From: Deuterostichococcus epilithicus
Taxonomy: Eukaryota; Chlorophyta; Trebouxiophyceae; Prasiolales; Stichococcaceae
Assembly (NCBI GenBank): GCA_033439295.1
Contig: JAVTLE010000021.1
Location: 1,054,009 to 1,118,008 of the forward strand
Direction of reading: 5' to 3'
Length of the DNA: 64,000 bases
The position numbers and the translations under genes are program-made. Below the pieces are notes generated by a model that was not told the origin of the DNA, did not search any database, and was given only the letters and a program-made list of their open reading frames with translations. Below, piece after piece: positions 44,474-59,800 of this stretch. Position 1 is the first letter of the stretch; every line of letters begins with the position of its first letter.

Positions 44474-46626
44474 TCAGTCATGGATGGTGATCTCGTTGAT
44501 GCCATCGGTTCCGAGCCCTACAAATACACAAGAGCGTTTCAGAGTCTGCACCCCTGGCCACCACAGCCTACGATGCACATGCCAACAGACGCCAGGACCG
44601 CTGGCATCAGAGTGTGCACTAACCCCTGCAGGTTGGAGCCTCACCGTACAGCACATCCCTGTGGCCGTCCATCGACTCGACGCCCTTGAAGAACGTCTTC
44701 GCGAGTTTCAGGAAGGTGGCTGAGGTCAACAGACTGTCAGAGCCCGCCTGCATTCAGCACGCCGGCCCCTGAGCTGCCACCGCCAAACGAACAGGCTGGC
44801 AAAACTATATGGGCAGCTGCTGCTGCTGGATGCGCATGGAGAAAGAGACTGCCAATTCAGGGCGCATCTTTCCACAGCGCGTGCCAACCTGTACTTTTGC
44901 GAGGCAGACATGGCGGAAATTACCTGGTGCTGAGGGCCGATGCGATCAACTTCCAGACTCTCGGCCAGTTTGTTCAGGCCGCCGTGCAGGTTGTCGCAGA
45001 ACTTCATGAGGTACTTGATGTCGTACACGGTCGGGAAGTAGATCTGCGGGGATGGCGTTGACGGCCTCAGCACGGCGCCAGGGGGATCCGCAGGGTTTTA
45101 TAGCAGGTTGACATGGTGCACATACGCACACGCAAGACACTCACCCACAAGCGCTGCTTGCAAATGCACACAGGACTGCCTGATTATGCCGCCTCGTTAC
45201 CTTGAGGAGCTCGAAGAAGTCTGCTTCCGACTGCGGCAGCGGCTGGCAGGTGAGCACCTTCAGCAGGTACCCGAAATCGTAGCCGCTGTGGAAGGTGATC
45301 CACCGCACCTGTAGGTTGGAGATGGGCAGGGGTGATCCATTGATGTAAGCAAATCAACATGCCTGACGCAGCAGGCAAATACTTTGTCTGACGCACAAGC
45401 GTTGCAAGGCCCATGCAACGGGAGCATGTATCAGCTGTTTCGAACGCCCAGTGAGCCACCCGCTGTGGCTCAGTGTCGCATATGCAGCAGACAAAGTGCA
45501 AGCGCCGGCCGACTCACGTCTTCATTGAGCACGATGCCGGAGGACATCAGCAGCTCGCCGAACTTGTGCACATCAATGCCCCGCGCCTCGTTCTGGGCAA
45601 AGTCAATGCCTGACTGCTTCAGCAGCTCGATGCTGTCCTGGGCATACATGTCGTCCTGCAGCTTGAACTCCCTGCACCGGTCGCATGATGCGGGCGTCAA
45701 TGCCCTCGAGAGGATTGATGTGAAGGGCGGGGCGTGGCGCTGCTGCACCTTGAGCAGAACAGGCACGCGACCGCATGCATGCGGCACTAGGAAGCTCACT
45801 TGAAGTTGAACTGCCAGACGCACAGCTCGCCGTTGCACGTCGGCAGATTGCCGTGCGCGTCTGTGAACGTGAGCCCCAGCTGGATGAGCTTCAGCATGTC
45901 CACATTGCACCTGTGTCCACCCGGCACCGATGTCAGCCAGGCACTGCCACATGGCACTGCAGCGAATTGATCGGAGCATGATGCCAGGCACCGCCATGCG
46001 GAGCACCGCCGTGCGCCCCCCACCTGAGCATCTGATAGTGGTATTCGCCGCTGTTTTTGAAGTTGCCCACTGGCCGCGCGACCACGCCCGGAAACTCTGT
46101 GTCCATGGCCAGGCACGGGTACTCGTCTACGACGCCCCGGATGATGGCCATCTCCTCCTCCAGATTGTTCTGCCATACCTACATGGCAGATGACTCAGGA
46201 CGCTTCATCGCACGCCGCCAGCGGCAGATGACACTTCGCCTCAGCCGACTGCTGCAGGCCTGTCAATTGCTGCCTCCAGCTGGAGTCGAATTGGCAGATG
46301 CGTGCGGCAGGAGCCAGGGTCCAGCTGCAGCAGAGGGGATGAGCAAGCACGACACCGCAGGGTGCCCTCTCGCGCCGCAGGCAGACAGCGCAGCTGTCCG
46401 CTTTTGAATAAACTCGCAAGCAGATTCCGAAGCACTTCAAGAGCAAACGGCACTGCCTGAGCGCGAGCACAAGTACGATGCCAGATTTTGCAACCCAGAC
46501 CACGGACAAGTCCAGCGAGAGTCGCTGCCGAGAGTAACCTTGGCGCAGCATGAAGCACCAGCTCACCTCTCGGACCCGCAGCTGCTCCCCACCGGGTGTC
46601 TCACACACGATGCCTTCCACTGTCAT
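44474..46626 (-). CDS. CAF1: CAF1/POP2 deadenylase of the CCR4-NOT complex (CNOT7-like)
   Basis: 3'-5' exonuclease that removes mRNA poly(A) tails in the cytoplasm. Exons in transcript order: 46567-46626, 46024-46178, 45800-45910, 45518-45671, 45201-45308, 44924-45043, 44645-44747, 44474-44517, giving 284 residues. The DEDD active site is visible: Asp46 and Glu48 in [10 protein letters not shown], Asp171 in [13 protein letters not shown], and Asp240 in [13 protein letters not shown]. Also diagnostic are [40 protein letters not shown] and the GPQHQAG stretch. The N-terminus is short ([20 protein letters not shown], then [10 protein letters not shown]), as in plant CAF1. The C-terminus ends [14 protein letters not shown] and lacks the long animal tail. 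It shares a 453-bp divergent promoter with CK2 alpha. Confidence 0.95.
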
Positions 46627-47079
46627 GTCGCATGAACCGCAACGTGCGTCTCATGCGCCCTGGCGAGAGTGCCACCCGGACCCGATACGGTTGCTAGCGC
46701 AGCAGCTTCACATGCCACCGTTCCCTTGCCTGGTGCGTCATGTTGTAAACAGGCGCTGCCTGCTGGCGATGCTTTCGCAGCTCAGCTAAAACCTTTTTGG
46801 ACTTCACCGATTTGGCGCATCGGTACGAGGTTCAGGTCTCACACCTCTGGCTATTGTTGTGTGCACGCGGGCAGCTGCTCCCACTCCCATCGATCAAACG
46901 CTTGCAGCCACTTGACTTCTGCGCGATCTGGCGGTTCTGGACTGCGGCGTACAGCAGGCACCATCACGCATCCACTGTTACCCAGGACCCGACCAGCAGC
47001 GCAGCGGGGGCTGCAGCATGCGCAACTGCCCCCTTTTGCGCGCTCCACCACGGCATTGAGGGGCAAAACCGCCGTGTCT
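46627..47079. promoter_or_regulatory. divergent region, CAF1 / CK2 alpha, with E2F-like site
   Basis: 453 bp between head-to-head starts. TTTGGCGC at 46811-46818 matches the E2F consensus TTTSSCGC. The plus strand stays open in the CK2 frame from about 46670 up to the CK2 ATG, without an upstream ATG in that frame, so part of this stretch might encode an N-terminal extension. Confidence 0.4.
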
Positions 47080-50105
<3,026 letters not shown>

Positions 50106-50768
50106 GGGGGCCGCAGTGCCGGGGCTGTTCCGTTGGCGCCGCCTGGCGCACGACAGAGCCGATGGAGGCGGCAGCCCAGGCCGGCCTGCAAGCAGGGCGT
50201 GGGAGGCAGCGCGCCAGGGGCATTGCCGTGCCAGTCGTGGCCAGGGGAGGGCAACCAGCGGCAGGCATGTCGCCCTGTTCGGCGCAGCGCCTAGTCAGCC
50301 GCAGATGCCGCTGGGTGGTGGCTCTGTCCGTGGATGGCCCGAGCTCAGATGGTGTGCTGTGTAGCAAGGAGAGACCTGGCATCATGCCGACCCACACCTG
50401 AAGTGGTCCGGTAGTGGAACAGCAGCATTCAGCAGGGTGCACGGGCTCGTTGACACTGCCCGTTGACACTGCCTGCTGATGCCTGGGAGAGTGCTTCAGG
50501 TGCAGCGATCTCAGTTGATTTGTTCCGAGGATATCTGCAATGCTGAATGAGCGATCTCTGGCACGAAGATTTGCTGTGAAACCAGACAGCAGCCATCTCT
50601 AAGTAGGTACACCAGTTCCAAACCAATTGATCGTACAGCATGACAGGTACAGACCTGTCATGAAGAATGTGGCCTCTTGCCAAGTCAGCCATATGTGTTC
50701 GATGGCCGATTGGCTTCCAAAGTGGAATTATGCAGACCGAAACAATCTGCGGCGCGCGACTGACAGAA
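50106..50768. other. convergent intergenic region, CK2 alpha / DCC protein
   Basis: 663 bp between converging stops, expected to hold two 3' UTRs. No exon, RNA or repeat was recognised. Confidence 0.5.
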
Positions 50769-52015
50769 TTACCGGCATGTCCTCTCCTCCCTCTTCGCCA
50801 GAATGGTCTGCAAGTCCTCGCGCCCCGTGATGGGCAGCCTGAAGCGCGCCCACACCGCATACAAGGCATCTGCGGCCTTCCTGAGGGTCTCGTACTTTGT
50901 GAAGCCATACACCCAGCCCAGCCCCACCTGCTGGTACAACCTGGCAAGGCAGCAACAAGTACGTCAGCTCAGATTTCTGAGGTAGCCGCTAATCGCCACC
51001 GACAGACCGCGAACACATTACGAGTGCATGCCAACCCCAATTGCCATCGTCGTTTTGGTCCTAGGGAGTCTCCGAACCAGGCTCGTGATCGCTCGGAACA
51101 CTCGAGCCAATATGATAGGTTCTCACCTGGCGAACACATCGATATTCTTCACCACCGTGCCATCCGCTTCGATGGCATGGATCTCGCCCATAGCCTGCAC
51201 ATCCACGGCGCGCAGCGTCATGCCATGAGCTTGTTGCGCATGCATAATAGATGCCAGCAGCTGCTGGGTGTTTCATGTCCACACCTGCTCGAATGAGATG
51301 CCGGCGTTGTCGGCAGGACTGTAGTCTGGAGCCGCGATGTCGACAAAGGCGATGCGTCCCTCGTCAGCATCGCGCCGCTTCAGCATGTTGACCTGCCGGA
51401 AGCAACCCAGCATCAGCAGCTCCTCCTCAGGTAGTAGCTGTGGGTACAATGCTGTTTGCCACTGTGACGTGCATGGCCGCATGTGCAAGGTACTCTCACC
51501 TCGCGCATGCAGAGGGGGCACTCACCTGCACAGTCGGGAGGGAGGCACTGAGCACATCCCCTCGACGGCCGCACAGCAACTGAGCTCACGCTTTGCTGCA
51601 GAAGCGCAGGGCACGTGTATCCCAGCATAAAAAGCCCACCATCGTAGAGCATCTTAATGTTCCAGGTCGGTTGGCCGCCAGGCCCCGACTGCAGTTCCTG
51701 CCGCCCTCCAGTTGCCGCGCCGTCGCTGGCGCTGACGCTGACGCAACGCGTGGACACACGGCGCAAACTGTTCCGGCAAGATGCAGCCTCTCGGACGGCA
51801 CTCACACGAGCTGGCCTACCGACGGCAATTGTGTTGCCAGAGGCGGTGCATTGCGCCCTGGACGGCAATGCTCTGCATTGGGGGGCCTTGCCGTCAGCGC
51901 CCATGCCAGCGGGTGGACGGACAGCAGCCCTGTGCACCGTTGCTGATGTAGCGAGGCTGCAGCATGTTTGGCGAGACAGGAGTGCATTCAGCTGCCGCAC
52001 GGACGCAGGGCGCAT
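50769..52015 (-). CDS. organelle-targeted DCC-family (DUF393) thiol-disulfide oxidoreductase
   Basis: Predicted thioredoxin-like redox protein; its substrate is unknown. Exons in transcript order: 51640-52015, 51500-51525, 51285-51392, 51127-51194, 50769-50940, giving 249 residues. The first 110 residues are Arg/Ser/Ala-rich and resemble a plastid or mitochondrial targeting peptide. The core begins WNIKMLYDGECPLCMREVNM, containing the YDGxCPLC motif that names the DCC family. It continues RIAFVDIAAPDYSPADNAGI, AMGEIHAIEADGTVV and a C-terminal helical part (LYQQVGLGWVYGFTKYETLR). The CPLC motif lies on a 26-nt exon whose borders are in phase (GATG joined to GTGAGTGC). Plants have plastid relatives of this type. 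Confidence 0.9.
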
Positions 52016-52571
52016 GTCGGCCCGGTCGACGTGCCACGTTGCTCCGCCAGAGGTTGCAGAGGCTGTCTCAAATGGGAACTCGTCGGGCCGAAGGGCGGCG
52101 TCACTGAAACTACCTTGCGCAGAAGTTGAGAGTGTAGGACAGGAAATTCCGAAATTGAGAGTTGAGGAATCGGACAGGGCCAGCGATGGGGTAGCTTGCG
52201 CCTTGTGGGGCTGAGGGGGCAGGAGAGGCGGACTTCCCTCGCGGTCTGAGCATGACGCGAGCCATCAAACAACAGACAGCAGGCCGCCCATCACCTCGAT
52301 TCAGCATGCTCCTGGAGGCTGCTGGAGGCGGCTGTTTTGGCTGTTCGCCGCCCTTCTGCTGCGCCGAGAATCAGGGTTTTAGTACAAGCGCGCGAAAGCA
52401 GGGTTTGGTACGAAAGCCCCCGCGAAGCCTACCTTTCGCTTTGAACCAGATTTTAATTTAAGTATCACACGCACAAATCTCACGCCGCGGCCGATACATC
52501 CGCACGGCGGTACGGCGGCTCAGGCACGTTCATGAGCGCGCCGGTGGCTTGATCACAGCCCGCTGGCCGCC
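52016..52571. promoter_or_regulatory. divergent promoter region, DCC protein / cyclin
   Basis: 556 bp between head-to-head starts. It holds the E2F-like site at 52390-52397. Nothing else was recognised. Confidence 0.5.
52390..52397 (-). promoter_or_regulatory. E2F-like site upstream of the cyclin gene
   Basis: TTTCGCGC on the minus strand matches the E2F/DP consensus TTTSSCGC. It lies 175 bp before the cyclin ATG, where a cell-cycle factor would be expected. An eight-base match in GC-rich DNA can be chance. Confidence 0.4.
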
Positions 52572-55500
52572 ATGGGTGCCGTTCATAACGCGTTCCTGTC
52601 GTCTGACGGCAAGCCTGACCAGTGGGCGGCTCCAGCCTTCCCAGAGTCGTGCAGCCAGCAGAGCGATGAGACTGGCTTCTGTCTGGCCGATGCTGCCCAC
52701 CTGCAGCGCTGCGGATCGGCGTCAAGCGTCTCCAGTCACCGACCCGACAGAAAGGTGATCAGCCTGCAAGTTTTGCCGAGCAAACGCAAAGCCGCGCATG
52801 CGCCATGCGCCGCACCTCTGAGAGCCTCCGTTGCGATGCAAGGAGCCGTATTCGATGCTGTTCCGTATTGCCGGGGCGTCGTGGGCGCCGTTGCGCATTG
52901 TGAAAGGCAGCCTGACTCAGGCTCAACTCCTGAGTCGGGCGCTTTCTGGCCTTCGCCGACTGTTGCCGATGCGTCTGCGCTCGAGCATCTGCATGTAGCG
53001 CCTTCTGGTGCCTCAGCCGCCATCGCCCGGGCCCATATCGGGCGCCGCCCCCGAGTCACCCTCCAAATCACGACTTGAAACTTTGCAGCGGTCCCTGGAC
53101 GCGGCGGCGGAGGGCCTGGCGAGCCCGGCGTCCAGCACGAAGAAGGCAAAGGTGGGGTTTACGCATCCACCAGCTGAAGCACTGCAGCTTGCTGGCTAGC
53201 TGAGTCCCGCGTGCATGTTGGAGGTTTTGCATGGTCGACCTGCACGACGCGCACTTGGCACGGCCCCGCGTTTCTCGACTCAAATGATCGCTGCGTTGAG
53301 CTGCGACCGTGTGCCCGTTGGTTCACGCGGCGGCGCCCCTGCTGGAAGCTGCCGAAAATATCACGATATGAGTGTATCTTGCAGGGAGATGCCCACGACG
53401 CCGCCTGGCTGCCGGCACCCGGGTTCGCAGCCATCCAGAAGCAGCAGCAAGCAGAGGCGCTCAGCGATGCGCCGCAGCCCGGGACGGGCACGCAGCCGTC
53501 GGCGCTGCCGGGACGGGGTCTGCTGGCAGCCGAGCGACTGCCGCAGCCGGTGTCGGAGGACGAGGATGGCAGCCCGTGCGGGACGCCGCTCGCGCCTCGC
53601 TTCGCAGCGGCCCTCGACAGCGACAGCACCCCCTGCGACGAGCTGACGGAGATGCTGAGGTGAGGCGGACGCATGGTAGAACCTACCGGCACTACCGCTG
53701 ACACCCTCTCTCGTTTGCCCGCTGCCCGGCCTCCTTGTTGCGAACGGTGCAGGTCGCGGTCTTCATCGCTATTCCGGAACCTTGTGACCCGTCCGATGCA
53801 CGCCTGCCAGGCTCGCAGCTTCGTTTCGCGACTCGCCACGTTTTCGGAAGTTGCCGGTCTAACAATGCTGACGCTGCGCCTCCGCCGTCCCGTTTGCGCA
53901 GTCACCTCTACGAAGCGGAGAGCCGCAGCCGGCCGTCCACGAAGTACCTGGAGGAGCAGCACGGCCCGGAGTTTCAGCCGCAGCACTATCTGGACGCCTC
54001 CATGCGTACGACGGCCGTCAGCTGGCTGGTGGAGGTGGGACAGGAGTACGGCCTGCACCAGGAGTCGCTGTTCCTGGCAGTTGCGCTGCTGGATCGCTAC
54101 CTGACGGCCACGGAGGTGAGCCGTATCGACTGAAACCGGGTCGCCTCTGGTAGTGGCTAATTTAACCATGCATGTGGTGCGCAGCCTAAAGCTGGCAACT
54201 GAGCTCATTCCCCTTCCTTTGGCATTCTGACAGGGTGTGGCCCGCAACGACCTCCAGCTCCTCAGCGTCGCCTGCATGCTCGTGGCAGCCAAGCACGAAG
54301 AGGTGTGGCGCTGGAACAGCATGCATGTACGCGAGTGTCATTGCCCGCGCGCCGCTGTGCCAGACGTGTGGTGTGCCGCCATGCACCCCTGCGTGCCGCC
54401 ACGAGTGGCATCGCACAATGGTTCCAGGCTGTCTGCTTGTTGGACCAGCACCGCTTAGGTGATGATCTGCATGTTTGCAGGAGCGGCACCCCAGCGTCGC
54501 AGAGTTCGCCAGCATCGCAGACAACAGCTTCCAGGTGCGCGACCTTCCTTGCGCCGCCGGCTAACCCTATCAGAATGCACAGCCTGGGCCGCAGTGTGTC
54601 GCAATACTGCCCATCACCTCGCAACCCCGGACCTGCTGGCCCCGCCCAACCCGGTCATGAAGATGCATTCTGCCAGCATTGTCAGCGTTGTGCCGGCATT
54701 GCAGGTTGTTGCTGCCCTGTCACAGATGGCAATGCAGCCAAGTGCAGTCGCACGGCCACCACGATCTTGCCATCCGTCAACGCCTGCCCGGCGCCCGCTG
54801 TCATGAACAGCCTGCGGCGCTCATCGCGCATGCCTCCAGTTCAGCATTGGCGGCGCGCAGGCTGACTGCAACGTTCTGCGGCCAGTTTGAATGCGAACAG
54901 AATGCTTGCTTTCTGTCCGCAGGCGGCCAGCCTGCTGCAGATGGAGCGCCAGGTTCTGGATGTGCTGGCCTTTCGCATCAACTCGCCAACGCCATACACC
55001 TTCTGGCGCTTTTTCCGGCACATCAACCCCATGCAGCCTGCCACCGCCGCGCTGGCGTCTTACCTCATCGTGAGCTCCCCTGCCCCTCCGGGATCTACGA
55101 CTCTGACTCAACCTATCTGCACAGCGAGCTGCCGCCAGCTGGCGGCCTGCATGATGTTAGGCAGCTTCCTCGACTTTTAACTGACGACTTTGATGTCCGA
55201 CTCACAGCAGCTTCCTCGACAACTGAGAGTTGGCCGAAAGCATCTCGTTGCTGGATGCCAGCTGTCACGATGCGCTGCATGCCAGGCGCTGATCCTGTCT
55301 CATATGTGCCAGCGGTTACTGCCGCCCGGCTCCGCCTCCTCGCCGTGCCAAGCTCGCCCGCCTCTGCCCTCAATCCCAAACCCCCCGCTTTCATGCAGGA
55401 GCTGTCGCTGCTGGACTACGAGTTCCTGCACTATGCGCCGTCGGAGGTGGCCGCGGCAGCGGTGCTGCTGGCGCTCGGGCACCAGGAGCTGGCCTCGGCG

Positions 55501-55959
55501 GCTGGCGGGCTGCACCTTCCAGCCTCTGCCGCGTTCACGCCGCTCGCAGCCCGCTCCGGCTACCGCGCCGACGAGCTGCACGAGTGCGCCCGGGAGCTGT
55601 GCATCTTGCACGCGCGCGCCGCCGCCGCAACGGACGTCGAGTCGCCATTCATGGCGGTCAAGGACAAGTACCACAGGGTGGGCTCTCGGCATGCCGCATC
55701 GAGCGTCGCGCCCGTGGCCTGGCTCCCAGACGCGCTGTGCGGCACGCCGGCCGGCGGCCGCCCGTGAGCGCTCGCTGCGCTTCAGTGGCCCTCTGCGGCG
55801 TCCGCCGCCAGCCGCACATCAGTCAGCAGCCATGCATCAGAACCCTCGGCACGTAGCCAGAGCATCATCGGATCAGACGGCGGCCGCTGCAGCGCCGGTC
55901 GATGTGGCAGCGGCGGCGCTGCCACAGCTGAGGACAGCCAGCCAGGCGGCAGGCGGTAG
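52572..55959 (+). CDS. mitotic cyclin, A-type-like
   Basis: Regulatory partner of a cyclin-dependent kinase. Exons: 52572-52754, 53017-53151, 53385-53659, 53902-54115, 54234-54302, 54481-54534, 54923-55069, 55399-55677, 55786-55959, giving 509 residues. The N-terminal 200 residues are low-complexity and Pro/Ser-rich, as in regulatory cyclin tails. The cyclin box starts about residue 210 with KYLEEQHGPEFQPQHYLDAS and the signature MRTTAVSWLVEVGQEYGL. Then come LDRYLTATEGVARNDLQLLS, CMLVAAKHEERHPSVAEFAS and IADNSF, whose EFxxIxDNxF order favours A-type over B-type. The second cyclin fold is LLQMERQVLDVLAFRINSPT and YTFWRFF, then ELSLLDYEFLHYAPSEVAAA. The last intron and final 57 residues are less certain; if that intron is retained the frame stops at 55767. 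Upstream exon borders in the divergent N-terminal part are supported by phase only. Confidence 0.88.
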
Positions 55960-56829
55960 GGCCTGGTGGGGCCTGAAAAACACCACCGCCGGCTGCGGCG
56001 CCTCGACAACACCATGGTCTTGGCCCACAACAGCCCCAGACGCGCCCATCGAGCGGCACCACAATCGCTTTTTCCGGGGCGTTTAGATGAGGCGGCTCAA
56101 TGTGACATGTAGGATGCAGCCCGAGCAGCTCTGGCCGAGGCGCTGGCAACACCATGCCTGCCGCCGCGAGGCGTAGCCTGCAGCAGGCCTGGCATCACCC
56201 CTGTGCCAACGTGTGATACTTTCAAGGCCGGCACGCAACTGTTTGTGCCATCCACCACCGAATTGGGAGGGTGTCCTGCCCTAAGGGCCTCGTGCATTGC
56301 GAGGGAGGGAGTGTTTTGCTGTCAATGGGCAGTGGCGCGGCAAGCGAGCCGCTGCACCGCGCGGGCTCCCTGTGCACCGGAGCATTGCGAACGATGCAGT
56401 GTGTACCTATACTCATACGTTGCTCGAGAATGTGGACCGCAGCAGCAGCTCTTTTCGCTTCTTGCCCTCGCGCAATCTGTGCTTTCTAGCTGCCATAGAT
56501 GCCAAGCTGCGAATTGGCCCTCGGGATTTCAGTTTTTGCTGTCTGGGGAGTGTGGTTTCCGCACATAAATAACTCCCAGGCGTCGTTACATCGTTATCCA
56601 AGCTACCTATGTAATGGGTGTGACGCAGCACACAGACGCCTGCAACCTGTCTTCCACCACCCCCCCATCCCTTACCACCAACAATGCGGGGCGGCATTCC
56701 CGACCAACGCACTCCTCAGACACAGCCATAAACCAGCGCCTGCACAACATCAGGACACAGAGGATATTGTGCAGGTGCTGGTGCAGGCTCGTGTCTGAGG
56801 CGTGCATCACCTTTCCCGAAGATGCACTG
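55960..56829. other. convergent intergenic region, cyclin / DEG9-like protease
   Basis: 870 bp between converging stops. A gap this long exceeds two usual 3' UTRs, but no exon with coding character, RNA gene or repeat was recognised. Confidence 0.4.
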
Positions 56830-59800
56830 TCATGCCTGCTGCGGCGCAGCAGTCTCACAGTCCCCGCCCACGCCGTTGGCCTCCACTGCGTCAGCCGCGG
56901 CGGTGACGTGCTGCGTCTGCTCCCGCAGCTCCGCGGACCGGTCGAAAGCAATTGCGTGCTGCTGCAGAATGGTGGGGCCGTCTGCCAGCGCCTGACGCCG
57001 ATCCAGGATGATTCTTTTGCCGCCATCCAGCTCGAAAATCATGTACTTGCCATCGCAAGTGTCCACCTGCGATCGGGTTGCACGAGTGCCTGAGGCGGGA
57101 GGCAGCTGCACATCCAGCGGTCACATGGCCCTGCACTGGATGGTCAGCGGCCATCTGGAACCCAGACCGCATCAGGGGCCGATGCCAAACGCCAGCAGCT
57201 GTCTGGCCTTGGCGAGGTTCGAAGCATGAGACGCCGCGCCTGCACACACCAGCGCCGAACGGTGGCTCCAGCGCTGCGCGACAGGCGGCCGAAGCACGCG
57301 GCCCCTACATCGCCCCCAAACCGCAGCCACAGGCGGGCGAGGCACCAGGCCCTGCAGCGGGTGCCGTCGATGCAAGGCAGCGCACGGGAGCGGCAGCAAG
57401 GTTCAGGGTTGAGGGTCTGGGGTTTACAGTCACAGGGCGCGCACCAGTCGGGCAAGGTGCGCGAGGTTGCGCAGTGGGGTGCCGTTAAAGGCGAGGCAGC
57501 GCACGCTCTGAAACTTGTAGCCGAAGTTGATCTCCGCCGCCAGGATCTGGAACAGCACCACGATCTGCTGCTCCTGCTCCTCCCGGTAGTCTGCCAGCAG
57601 CGCCAGGATGGGCACCGGCGTCAAGCTGCGCCACTGCTTGGCTGCGGGTTCAACCAGCAAAGCGACATTGGAGATCTGTATAAGATGGTGGTGTTGCTGA
57701 AGTGCAGATGGGCATCGAGCTGCGCAACTGCTTGGCGGCGGGTGCGCCAGCGTCGAAGCCTGAAAGTCTGACTCGAACCCGGTGGTGCCACGACCCCTAG
57801 GGGAGCCAGTGACACCGAGCCGCGCCAACATGTCAGCTGCGGGCGGAGGCGCAGCCATACGAGCTCGCATGTGGTGTGGCGGCGGAACATCGGGCAGCTG
57901 CCGCCTGCAAGCATCTGCCTGTGCAGCTGGCCAGGGGAACAAAGCCTCTACCAGACTGTGCTGCAGTGCGCCTTCCACATGCACACTGCACCACACACAC
58001 CGCCGTAGCCGTGCTCCAGGTAGGGGATGGTGAGCGGCAGCATGACGAGGCCGCCGCAGATGAAGTAGCTGGGCACGCAGTCCACTCCCGGCACCACCGG
58101 CACTAGCGGCTTGCGGTGCACCACCTGCAGCGCACACCAGACATACGGTGTCATCGATCTGACTCACAGGTTTAAAGAAACCAGATGTCTCGACAGTCAT
58201 GGCATCCGAGCTGGGCATTGCGGCAGTGCCGGCGGCGGCTGACTACAGGTTTGACCAGCAGAGTCTGTACCAAGCAAGTGGTTCGGCTGTTTTGATGCAT
58301 TGGACCGAAAAGCCGGCGACGGGCGCCGATGTAGACTCTGGAGCAGCCCCAACTGTCGAATGACTCCTGGCACGGGAAGCCTGCTAATGCATACTGCAGC
58401 TGGGACAACAGCCATCGCTGTTCCGCAGATGACTGCCGCAACCACACTGAAACTGAGTCACTGACAACACTGATTCACGCACAGCCTTTCTGGTAAGACC
58501 TGCAATCAGGTGCTGTGTGCTTGCGAATCATTGCGCACATGAGCCTGTGACTGCAAGGCCATCGCCAGCAGCATGTGCTGGCAGGTTCAGCAGCGTGTGC
58601 GCAGAAAGGAGGCGGCTTCGCTGCAGGAGGCCAGTACCACAGCCAGTTCTGCCAGTATGTCTCTGGTAACAAGAGTCTGGTCTCTGATTTGAAAAGCTGG
58701 ATCTCGCCGCGGGGGGGGGTGATGTGACATGAGAGGCAGATGATGATGCAGGGAGCCGGCTGCGGACCTCGTAGGACACTGTCATCTCCGCGCCACCCCG
58801 CAGTATCAGGAGCCGCAGCTGCTCGCCTGCACCAGAGTTGCGCAAACCCTGAGGCACGGAACACGCAGGCTGGCTGCCTGAAGGCTGCTTGCAGACAGGC
58901 ACACGGGCTGACGACGTGAACACCGTGCATGCCACTCAGGCGCCTGAAGGCGCGCCCCGCCCACAGCCTGCCGACACTGGGTGCAGGGTTCGACAGGCGG
59001 AATTTAGGTGTGAACCACGAGCAGGGCGTGTGCGGCCGCACCAATGTGCTTGGTCCGCACGATGTGCGTGAACTCGACGCGCTCCTCGTTGCGGAACTCG
59101 ATGGTGCCGTCGTCGGCGATCGGCACCCCCTCCACCTCCAGCACCACATCATTCACCTGCACCGTAGGACGCTTTGCTTTTGCTTGCCGAACCTGAGGAT
59201 GAAAACACTACACCGATAGTGCCACCACCAGCGATGGCACGCCCACCACCGCCAGCTCCACCACATTCACCTTGCGCTCGCGGTGGATGTCGGTCCACTT
59301 GGCAAATCAACAGTCGCCGAATCGGTTCGATGTGCAAGACGCCAGACTGCTGCTGCGTGGAGGGGGCCGTGGGCTCCATCGGCAGGATCCCCCCCCCCCC
59401 CCCTCGTCGCTGCAGTCTGACGCAAGACGCGGGGCACCCTGTGGGCGAAACATGCGGACAGGTGTGGGAGGAAGGGGGGAACACCTTTAAGACCGATGCC
59501 GCTGGCGCGAGGGGGTCGAGCATGTACACAAGGCTGCCGCTTCGGTGGACCGGCACCTACAGTGTAACGAAAGCAATGCTGGCAGGGTGCCTCAAAGTTG
59601 ACATGGAGCGGTAATTCCGGGATCGCCACCTGTGCAGTCTCCTGCACAGCTCCTGCACAGCTCCCCGTCACGAGTGCCGTGGCTCTCACGTGCTTTGGCC
59701 GGCGCTAGCAGCCGCTGCTGCTGCCGCCGCCGCCGCTCGCGTACACACAGGGCCCTCATTTAGAGCCTGCCAGTAGCTTTTCCGAGGTGCTGCTTGCAAT

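Noticed and set aside
53159-54322. 387-codon open frame on the minus strand
   Set aside because: It is antisense to several cyclin exons whose plus-strand translation matches the cyclin box. GC-rich codons leave the opposite frame open, and the minus translation has no recognisable domain.
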